Shown piece after piece: positions 57,895-64,000 of a stretch of DNA of 64,000 bases. The DNA lies in the NCBI GenBank assembly GCA_944384015.1, contig CALWRT010000045.1, forward strand, positions 1-64,000. Reading direction: 5' to 3'. Each line of letters starts with the position of its first letter. The first letter of the stretch is position 1. Position numbers and translations under genes: made by a program. The stretch comes from an uncultured Lachnospiraceae bacterium. GTDB taxonomy: Bacteria; Bacillota; Clostridia; Lachnospirales; Lachnospiraceae. Below the pieces are notes generated by a model. It did not search any database. It was not told the origin of the DNA and was given only the letters and a program-made list of their open reading frames with translations.

Positions 57895-59079
57895 ATGATG
57901 AAAAAGGCACTCTCTATCTTGCTCACAATGAGCTTGGTCGTGGCGCTCACAGCCTGCAGCAGCAGTTCTAGTGACACAGCTGCTGACGATGCAGCGGCGG
58001 CCGAAGAGAGCACAACCGAGGAAGACGCTGCCGCAGAAGACGCAGCGGAGGAGACAACAGACGATGCTGCAGCGGCAGAGGGAGCTTCTGTAGAAGGAAT
58101 GAACGTTACTTTCATCCCGAAGGTAACCGGCAATGCATTCTTCGAGGTTGCCAACAGCGGCGCGCAGGAGTATGCGGCTGACTGGGGCATTACTGTTGAC
58201 TACCAGGGAAGCGCTAATGCAGCAGTTGCAGACCAGGTACAGGTAATTAATACTGCAGTGGCTTCTGGAACAGACGCAATCTGCATTTCTACCGTTGACG
58301 CGGCAGGTGTGTCTGACGCTCTCAAGGCTGCGGCAGAAGCCGGCGTTATCGTTACCACCTGGGACTCTGACGCTCTTCCTGAGGATCGTGACCTGATGGT
58401 ATCCCAGGGAACACCGGAAGTTCTTGGACAGATGCTGGTTGACATGGCAGTTGCCGGACTGGAAGCCCGCGGCATTGACCCTGCAAATGACGAGGTTACC
58501 TATTGCTGGCATTATTCTCAGGCAACTGTTACAGACCAGAACAGCTGGCAGGTAGCCGGCGAGGCTATTATCGCTGAGAATTATCCGAACTGGACAAATG
58601 TCGCACCGGATAACTACTACTCCAATCAGGATGCTGAGGAAGCCATCACAGTAGGCGAGGCTGTTTTAAGCGCACATTCTGATATTGACCTGATTATCTG
58701 CAACGACTCCACGGCTCTTCCTGGACAGCTTCAGGCTGCTGAGAACCTTGGATATGATATGAACAGCATTACTATCACAGGATTTGCTACACCGAACGCG
58801 ATCAAAGAGTACTGCAACAACGGAACTCTGTACAATTGGGGTCTGTGGGACTGCCAGATCCAGGGCGCAATGGGCTGCTACGTAGCTGCATACCTGGCTG
58901 CAGGCAACACAGTAACGGTTGGCGATACAATCAGCATTCCTGGAATCGGTGATGTAGAAGTGCTGGCGAACGACAGCATCGCAGAGGGCGCTACAACTGG
59001 TGAGGAGAACAACGGTGTTGTTCTGCTTCCTGAGACCCTTGTATTCACGGCTGAGAACATGAATGATTACGACTTCTAA
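57895..59079 (+). CDS. lsrB: AI-2 binding lipoprotein LsrB
   Basis: A 394-aa lipoprotein with lipobox LTAC (C21), a low-complexity Asp/Ala/Glu/Thr linker (about 22-66) and a periplasmic-binding-protein fold. It aligns with E. coli LsrB through FIPK, TWDSD, QGTP, TVTDQN, GFATPN, GLWD and the C-terminal GVVLLPE...YDF. Of the six AI-2 contacts known from Salmonella LsrB, Lys (K76), Asp (in WDSD) and the Asp-Gln pair (D214-Q215) are kept. The Pro and Ala positions read Asn and Ser (IICNDSTALP, residues 268-277). Confidence 0.9.
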   Translation: MMKKALSILLTMSLVVALTACSSSSSDTAADDAAAAEESTTEEDAAAEDAAEETTDDAAAAEGASVEGMNVTFIPKVTGNAFFEVANSGAQEYAADWGITVDYQGSANAAVADQVQVINTAVASGTDAICISTVDAAGVSDALKAAAEAGVIVTTWDSDALPEDRDLMVSQGTPEVLGQMLVDMAVAGLEARGIDPANDEVTYCWHYSQATVTDQNSWQVAGEAIIAENYPNWTNVAPDNYYSNQDAEEAITVGEAVLSAHSDIDLIICNDSTALPGQLQAAENLGYDMNSITITGFATPNAIKEYCNNGTLYNWGLWDCQIQGAMGCYVAAYLAAGNTVTVGDTISIPGIGDVEVLANDSIAEGATTGEENNGVVLLPETLVFTAENMNDYDF

Positions 59080-59121
59080 GGTTGTGTGATTAGAGGTTAA
59101 GCACAAGATGCAGGGAATTTC

Positions 59122-59195
59122 GGAACACGGCTAAGCACGTGTTCCGTTCCCGCGGATACTCAGGCATGCTGCAGAACGGTGCCTGTATCCGCGGG
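59122..59195 (+). other. Two stable hairpins between lsrB and lsrF
   Basis: Hairpin 1 pairs GGAACACG (59122-59129) with CGTGTTCC (59138-59145). Hairpin 2 pairs CCCGCGGATAC (59149-59159) with GTATCCGCGGG (59185-59195), with AGGCA and TGCCT pairing inside. No T run follows. The likely role is protecting the lsrB message end and lowering lsrF expression. Confidence 0.7.
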
Positions 59196-59268
59196 AGCGG
59201 ATAAAACAGAATAACCGCATCCAAATGGACAACTAATAAATTATCGTAAAAGAAGGAGGATACTGTCT

Positions 59269-60150
59269 ATGGCAGATTTGGAAGGCCTGAAAGTTGCCAA
59301 GGATTACCATGTTGACACCCCGTTCGCAAATCAGGACGGATTCTTTTTAAAGGGCGCAAACAGCCTGGATTGGGGAATGAAACGTCACCTGTCCAATATA
59401 TTCAATCCCAAGAGCGGAAATACAGTTATGTTCGCATTTGACCATGGATATTTCATGGGAAGTACTTCGGGATTAGAGAGGCTTGATCTTCTGCTTCCCA
59501 AGCTGGCCCCTTACGTAGACTGCTTTATGGGAACAAGAGGAGCGATTCGTACCTGTGTTCCGCCGCATCTGACCAATGCGGTTGCCTTGAGAGTTAGCTC
59601 GGGATCCAGCATGCTGCAGGATGACCTGAGCCATGAAGTGGTTGCAGTGGATATTGAGGATTCTATCCGCATGAACGCTGACTGTATGGCAGTTCAAACC
59701 TTTATCGGAGCTGACGGCCAGCTCTCCAGTTTGGACAACCTGAACCGCGTTATCAATGCGGGAATGCGCTACAGCATCCCGACGCTGGGCGTGTGTGCGG
59801 TTGGCAAGGATATGGCCCGCACGGATAAATTCTTCAAGCTGGCGACACGTATTATCGCTGAGATGGGATGCCAGATTGTGAAGACTTATGACTGTGAGAA
59901 CTTTGAAGAAGTTGTTGCAGCCTGCCCGGTACCGATCGTAGTTGCCGGCGGCAAGAAGCTGTCCGAGCCTGATGCGCTGAAGCTGGCTTATGGCGTTATG
60001 CAGAAAGGCGCCCGCGGAGTAGATATGGGAAGAAATATTTTCCAGAGTACACATCCGGTTGAGATGGCTCAGGCAGTAAATAAGATTGTACATGAAGGGT
60101 ATACCGATAAAGAAGCTTATGAGTTCTTCCAGGACATGATCCATTCGTGA
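59269..60150 (+). CDS. lsrF: 3-hydroxy-5-phosphonooxypentane-2,4-dione thiolase LsrF
   Basis: A 293-aa class I aldolase-like thiolase that transfers the acetyl group of processed phospho-AI-2 to CoA. The Schiff-base lysine is K205 in IVKTYDCENFEEV, matching K203 of E. coli LsrF. AFDHGYFMG and GGKKLSEPDALKL are further family motifs. GGAGG precedes the ATG. It is the last gene of lsrACDBF. Confidence 0.94.
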   Translation: MADLEGLKVAKDYHVDTPFANQDGFFLKGANSLDWGMKRHLSNIFNPKSGNTVMFAFDHGYFMGSTSGLERLDLLLPKLAPYVDCFMGTRGAIRTCVPPHLTNAVALRVSSGSSMLQDDLSHEVVAVDIEDSIRMNADCMAVQTFIGADGQLSSLDNLNRVINAGMRYSIPTLGVCAVGKDMARTDKFFKLATRIIAEMGCQIVKTYDCENFEEVVAACPVPIVVAGGKKLSEPDALKLAYGVMQKGARGVDMGRNIFQSTHPVEMAQAVNKIVHEGYTDKEAYEFFQDMIHS

Positions 60151-60204
60151 GAGATGCCGGAAAAGAAGACTCCGAACCATACTTCTTTATAATAGGGACG
60201 AAAG

Positions 60205-60244
60205 GAGCGGGGCTGTTGCCGGGAGCAACAGCCCCGCTCGTCTT
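60205..60244 (+). terminator. Terminator after lsrF
   Basis: A perfect 15-bp stem pairs GAGCGGGGCTGTTGC (60205-60219) with GCAACAGCCCCGCTC (60225-60239), followed by a weak GTCTTG tail. The stem is very strong; the short T tract suggests partial termination. Confidence 0.75.
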
Positions 60245-60258
60245 GAAGGGGGAATACG

Positions 60259-61188
60259 ATGATATTAAGTGTATTGGAAATGGTCATCCCGGTCTTGCTG
60301 ATGCTCGGCATCGGGTGCTGGTGTAACCGAAGCCAAATTTTCGATATGTCCGGGCTGGCAGGAATAAAATCCGTTATCAGCAATGTCCTGCTTCCAGTAG
60401 TGCTGTTCAACGCCTTCTTTACAGCGGAATACAGTGTTACGGTGGTCATTTTATTTGCCGCGGTCTATGCCGGCTTCGCCGCTGCGTTAGCGGCCGGCTT
60501 TGCTTTTCGCCCGCTTGTGCGGCCCTTTGGCAAATTCCTGCCGTTCCTGCTCACAAGCGCGGAGGGAGGTATGCTGGGCTATGCCCTCTACGGCCTTCTG
60601 ACCGGGGAGCAGAGCGGCTTCGCTGCGGCAGATTTGGGGCAGACTGTATTTGCCTACACAGCGTTTCTGGGAGCATTGAAGGCAGTAGATGGAAGGGAAG
60701 CGCTTACTCCCAAGAAGATGGCGCTGATTATGGTGAAGAACCGATGCTTCATGGGCATGCTGCTGGGGATTGTACTGGGAGCGGCCGGTGTGGGAAGCCT
60801 CGTCCTGGGCAGCAGCATAGGCGGGCTGGTGACGGGGATCATTTCTATGATAACGACGCCCACCAGTGCGCTGGTACTCCTTGTGGTAGGCTATGAATTG
60901 AATCTGAAGAAAGAACTGCTTAGGCCAGTGCTGGTGACTGTGGCGCTGCGCCTTGTATTGATGGGGATTATTCTGGCAGGAGTCAGCTTTGTCGTCTTCT
61001 GGCTGGTACCGCCGTCCAAAGAGCTCATGCTGGCGCTGATGGTCATGTACTCGCTTCCGGCCCCCTTCATCATACCGCTCTTTGCCGATGTGGGAGAAGA
61101 TGCGGAATATATTTCCACCAGCCTGTCAGTACACACATTATGTACGATGGCGCTGTTTGCGGCTATCGCCGTATACGCGGTCTCGTGA
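60259..61188 (+). CDS. AEC family transporter
   Basis: A 309-aa membrane protein with about ten hydrophobic segments. The pattern ISVLEMVIPVLLMLGIGCW at the N-terminus and YSLPAPFIIPLFAD with VHTLCTMALF near the C-terminus are typical of the auxin efflux carrier family, which in bacteria exports or imports organic acids such as malate. It stands between lsrF and an exonuclease gene; a link with AI-2 products is possible but unsupported. Confidence 0.85.
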   Translation: MILSVLEMVIPVLLMLGIGCWCNRSQIFDMSGLAGIKSVISNVLLPVVLFNAFFTAEYSVTVVILFAAVYAGFAAALAAGFAFRPLVRPFGKFLPFLLTSAEGGMLGYALYGLLTGEQSGFAAADLGQTVFAYTAFLGALKAVDGREALTPKKMALIMVKNRCFMGMLLGIVLGAAGVGSLVLGSSIGGLVTGIISMITTPTSALVLLVVGYELNLKKELLRPVLVTVALRLVLMGIILAGVSFVVFWLVPPSKELMLALMVMYSLPAPFIIPLFADVGEDAEYISTSLSVHTLCTMALFAAIAVYAVS

Positions 61189-61244
61189 GATAGATGACAG
61201 AGGAAGAAGGAGAAGGAAGCGGATAGAGGATGATAGGACAGGCG

Positions 61245-61273
61245 TTGAAGAATTAGAAATTTTGTGATACACT
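61245..61273 (+). promoter_or_regulatory. Promoter before the exonuclease gene
   Basis: TTGAAG (61245-61250) and TACACT (61268-61273) are 17 bases apart, about 90 bases before the exonuclease ATG. It is a moderate match to a vegetative promoter. Confidence 0.5.
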
Positions 61274-61363
61274 TTCTGCGGGTAACTACAAGCGGGAGGA
61301 GAATAGCACTCCGCTGGGATGTAAGCAAGACAATCCGGCGGCATCAGTGCCGGTGACTGCCAT

Positions 61364-62362
61364 ATGGATTATATAGTATTTGACTTGGAATGGAATCAGA
61401 GCAGCGATAAAGCGCTGGAAAATGAGAAAATTCCCTTTGAGATTGTAGAAATAGGGGCAGTGAAGCTGGACAGCAATTTCCAGGTTGTCGAAAGTTTTTC
61501 TCAGCTTATTTGTCCTTCAGTGTATCAGGAATTAAATGAGAGAACGCAGAAGCTTATTGGGCTGACGGCAGAAGAACTGGCGGGCGGGGTGCCTTTTCAG
61601 GCGGCCGCCTGCCGTTTTCTGGATTGGTGCGGGAAAGAAGGCACGTTTTGCACATGGGGCAATATGGATTTGACGGAGCTGCAGCGCAACATGAGGTTTT
61701 TTGGAGTAGAGAGCAGGCTGGCTAAGCCGCTGAAATACTTTGATGTACAGAAATTATTTTCCCTTGCGTATGAAGACCGTAAGGCGCGCCGAAGCTTAGA
61801 ATACGCGGTGGATTACCTGCACCTCTCTAAGGACTGCGTGTTCCATCGGGCGCTGGAGGACGCAAACTATACGGCCCAGATATTCAGGCAGATAGACCGG
61901 AAGTATTTGGTCAACTACAGTATCGACTACTATCAATGCCCGCGCAGCCGCGCAGAAGAAATATACGCGGTATTCCCAACCTACAGCAAATATGTCTCCA
62001 GAGAGTTTGCGTCGAAGGAAAGGGCAATGTCAGACCGGGAAGTTACAAGTACTCGATGCTGTCTGTGCGGAAGACCGGCCAAGAGGAAAATTCGCTGGTT
62101 TGCCGGACAGGGAAGAAATTATTACTGTCTCGCCTGGTGCGAGGAGCATGGCTACCTGAAGGGAAAAATCAGGCTGAAGAAGGCGGAAGACGGAAGGCTA
62201 TTTGCTGTGAAAACGCTGAAGAGCGTCACGGGGGAGGAGGCCGGTAGCATAAAGGAGCGCCAGGAACAGCTGAGACAGCGCAGAAAGGAGAAGCGAAGAA
62301 AGCGGCTAAAAGGAGAGGACCCAAAGAAGAGAAAGTATAAAGAGCGAGGGCGGAAAGAATAA
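61364..62362 (+). CDS. DnaQ-like 3'-5' exonuclease with zinc-finger-like tail
   Basis: A 332-aa protein. The N-terminal 180 residues are a DEDD-type exonuclease: motif I FDLEWNQ, motif II TWGNMDLTELQRN and motif III HRALEDANYTAQ, as in the KapD/Eri1-like group. A cysteine-rich segment (RCCLCGRPAK ... CLAWCEEHG) resembles a zinc-binding site, and the extreme C-terminus is strongly basic, suggesting RNA or DNA binding. Whether DNA or RNA is the substrate is not decided by sequence. Confidence 0.88.
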   Translation: MDYIVFDLEWNQSSDKALENEKIPFEIVEIGAVKLDSNFQVVESFSQLICPSVYQELNERTQKLIGLTAEELAGGVPFQAAACRFLDWCGKEGTFCTWGNMDLTELQRNMRFFGVESRLAKPLKYFDVQKLFSLAYEDRKARRSLEYAVDYLHLSKDCVFHRALEDANYTAQIFRQIDRKYLVNYSIDYYQCPRSRAEEIYAVFPTYSKYVSREFASKERAMSDREVTSTRCCLCGRPAKRKIRWFAGQGRNYYCLAWCEEHGYLKGKIRLKKAEDGRLFAVKTLKSVTGEEAGSIKERQEQLRQRRKEKRRKRLKGEDPKKRKYKERGRKE

Positions 62363-62371
62363 GACGAAATA

Positions 62372-62406
62372 AAAACAGACGGATGTGAAATCCCGTCTGT
62401 TTTACT
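62372..62406. terminator. Convergent terminator
   Basis: ACAGACGG (62375-62382) pairs with CCGTCTGT (62393-62400), with GAT and ATC closing inside, followed by TTT. The opposite strand also carries five T after the stem. It separates the exonuclease gene from the leftward recombinase gene. Confidence 0.8.
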
Positions 62407-62414
62407 AGAATACG

Positions 62415-63152
62415 CTATTTTAACTTGCGAAATTCTTCTGCGAGCTCTTCAAATTCACTGATTAAGCAGTCTGCCTTGCCGCAGAATTCAATCGTTGTAT
62501 CTTCACTGTAAATCCCGTGCCGGATGTCTTCCAAAAATTGCTGAAGATGCTGGATACGTCGGTTGCCGTTATCTTCCATCTTCAGGGATTTCCAGCTGCG
62601 TTCGTTTTCGTCCGGCGTCATTTTCTTAAGGACAATGCCGATATTGGGCTTTTCGCCGATATAGCGGTATGTAATAGAAGGAGACGCATGGTTAAAGAGA
62701 TTCTGGAGATAGTAGATATCGCCGGTCCTCTTATAGTAATTCCAGGCAAAGGTCTTGCGCATTGTCTGGGCGCCAATGGAATTCAAGCCGATATTGCGCC
62801 CGGCTGCTTTGAAGACTCGGTAAGCCTGTTCTCTGGTCAGGGCAGAACGAGAGCTGGAATAGCCCTGAATCAAAAAATCCTCGTCTTCCTTGCCCGCGAT
62901 GAAACTATTGATGATTGCCTGCAGCTCCGGAGGGATGTGGAAAACTGTCTGGATACTTTTTGTCCCGATTGAGACAACAATCTGATCCTTGCCCCGTATA
63001 TCTCCGACTTTGAGTTTCAGGATGTCCTGCAGCAGCATCCCGGTACCAATACCAATTTCAAACATAATATAATATTTTATATCATATTCTTTCAGCGAGT
63101 TCTTAAAGTTTTGAAGCGTTGTTGCATCTTTGATTGGTGATACCCAATTCAC
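62415..63152 (-). CDS. Tyrosine recombinase family protein with altered active site
   Basis: A 245-aa protein resembling the catalytic domain of tyrosine recombinases but lacking a full N-terminal core-binding domain. The C-terminal box reads QTMRKTFAWNYYKRTG with the second Arg kept, and FNHASPSITYRYIG has the usual His and the nucleophile Tyr. The first catalytic Arg is replaced: GTGMLLQDILKL instead of TGLR-type. His of the HxxR motif is Gln. A charged helical tail of about 60 residues follows. It may be inactive or repurposed. No att sites or phage genes are nearby. Confidence 0.82.
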   Translation of the reverse strand: MNWVSPIKDATTLQNFKNSLKEYDIKYYIMFEIGIGTGMLLQDILKLKVGDIRGKDQIVVSIGTKSIQTVFHIPPELQAIINSFIAGKEDEDFLIQGYSSSRSALTREQAYRVFKAAGRNIGLNSIGAQTMRKTFAWNYYKRTGDIYYLQNLFNHASPSITYRYIGEKPNIGIVLKKMTPDENERSWKSLKMEDNGNRRIQHLQQFLEDIRHGIYSEDTTIEFCGKADCLISEFEELAEEFRKLK

Positions 63153-63183
63153 ATATTTTCCTCCTTTCGTGTACTAGCAAAGG

Positions 63184-64000
63184 TTAGAAATAAGAATCCC
63201 CATCGACGGATTGTTTTCTCAGCAGGCGCTTTTTCCGGCGTTCCCTCCTTCGTCTGTTGATAGCAAGACGGTTGCGTATCATTAGAAAAATAGCTGTAAG
63301 AAAAACGATAATGACTAAGACTATTATAGCGAATACGATATATCTCACATAAGCGATAAGACCAGAAGAATTGTCTTCAGAAGCCGGCGCGGAGGCCGTC
63401 TCGGCACTATTGGAAGCTACTGAAGCAGAGGCCGTCTGTAGGGGCGTATACTCCAGCTTTAGCGTAATACAGCCTAGACATCGGTCTTCATACATATAGG
63501 AGATAACTTCCTCTGCATCGGCATCAGTCCTTTCTGTAGATGAGACGGAAGGGGTCAGCGATTCCAGAGTGAGAGTGTTCGGCACAACAGCATAATCGGG
63601 TACGTCTTCAGCCACAGAAGATGCCGTAACCGAGGAAGCGTTCAGAGATGACAGGATAGAAGCCTGTACATCGGATGCAAGACTGTCAAAACTCGTGGGA
63701 AGCTGTACCTTCGTAAAATTATCAGTGACATAATCCAGAAGAGACGCCGTGTCGGGATAGGAATAACCGCTTTCTGTCCGCATCGTTACACAGATAATCT
63801 CCATATCGCTGCGCACAGCGCAGGTGACTAAAGTATTAAGCGCATCTGTGGTGTACCCATTCTTGCCGGCGAATACTGTTTCGTCGTAGTATTGAGCGGT
63901 ACGGTGCTTGCTCATCATCGCGTGATGATGAAACATCATCAGTTCCTCGTCGTTCTTGTTGGTGGCTGGAAGCGTATACTGCGCAGTCCCGGCAATCTCC
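63184..64000 (-). CDS. D-alanyl-D-alanine carboxypeptidase (PBP5/DacF type), 3' part
   Basis: The gene is cut by the window edge; 272 C-terminal codons are visible and the frame runs on past 64000. The visible part starts EIAGTAQYTLPATN and contains FAGKNGYTTDALNTL at the place of the KTG motif (here KNG), then a beta-rich domain. Near the C-terminus a single membrane helix (YIVFAIIVLVIIVFLTAIFLM) is followed by a basic tail. Family members trim the terminal D-Ala of peptidoglycan stem peptides. The catalytic SxxK and SxN motifs lie outside the window. Confidence 0.85.
   Translation of the reverse strand, partial: EIAGTAQYTLPATNKNDEELMMFHHHAMMSKHRTAQYYDETVFAGKNGYTTDALNTLVTCAVRSDMEIICVTMRTESGYSYPDTASLLDYVTDNFTKVQLPTSFDSLASDVQASILSSLNASSVTASSVAEDVPDYAVVPNTLTLESLTPSVSSTERTDADAEEVISYMYEDRCLGCITLKLEYTPLQTASASVASNSAETASAPASEDNSSGLIAYVRYIVFAIIVLVIIVFLTAIFLMIRNRLAINRRRRERRKKRLLRKQSVDGDSYF

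Noticed and set aside
57424-58512. 362-aa antisense frame across lsrD and lsrB
   Set aside because: It crosses two real genes and their spacer; its Ser/Ala-rich part is the reverse of the lsrB linker.
62415-63152. Prophage or integrative element integrase
   Set aside because: No phage, transfer or excisionase genes, no attachment repeats, and the catalytic residues are altered.

Overview
The window looks like the chromosomal origin region of a low-to-mid GC, Gram-positive gut Clostridia, most likely Lachnospiraceae. The support is gene order and protein character: gyrA-gyrB-recF-yaaA-dnaN-dnaA run leftward, rpmH-rnpA-yidD-yidC-jag-mnmE-mnmG-rsmG-parA-parB run rightward, DnaA boxes lie on both sides of dnaA, and two perfect parS sites sit before parA. 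No species call is made from the sequence alone.

Region by region. (1) 1-9.4 kb: the leftward replication operon and a bipartite oriC (spacers 7064-7327 and 8690-9446). (2) 9.4-23.0 kb: the rightward block for ribosomal protein L34, RNase P, membrane insertion, tRNA modification and chromosome partition, then DUF4446, serS and DUF3881. Two related structured repeat elements with covarying terminal and internal stems lie at 17.7 and 20.6 kb, and a third, truncated copy lies in the serS leader. (3) 23.1-29.3 kb: tRNA-Arg(CCT); a MerR regulator with a two-gene ABC exporter; a leftward Y-family polymerase / YolD-like / inositol monophosphatase operon; a NimA-like flavoprotein. (4) 29.6-46.8 kb: a long rightward operon of eleven genes behind a hairpin-forming leader. 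It is an extended Gram-positive Pel-type exopolysaccharide locus: an SDR-PelD fusion with a c-di-GMP I-site, PelE-like, two DUF2194 (PelA deacetylase-like) paralogues of which one has lost its metal ligands, PelF, a PelG fused in frame to a CotH kinase, a second CotH lipoprotein, a VTC polyphosphate-polymerase-like protein, DUF4956, a DUF4832 glycosidase-like protein and a DivIVA-like coiled coil. (5) 46.8-50.0 kb: a leftward NEW3-domain protein with an ABC ATPase and permease. (6) 50.2-60.2 kb: a complete autoinducer-2 (Lsr) system. lsrR-lsrK-cupin-AllA-like run left and lsrACDBF run right from a shared control region; no LsrG homologue is present. (7) 60.2-64.0 kb: an AEC transporter, a DnaQ-type exonuclease with a zinc-finger-like tail, a catalytically altered tyrosine recombinase and the 3' part of a D,D-carboxypeptidase gene cut by the window edge.

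The two most notable systems both concern surface behaviour. The Pel-type locus should make and export a cationic polysaccharide under c-di-GMP control, with surface kinases and a possible polyphosphate polymerase added. The Lsr locus should import and degrade AI-2. Whether they are linked cannot be read from the sequence.
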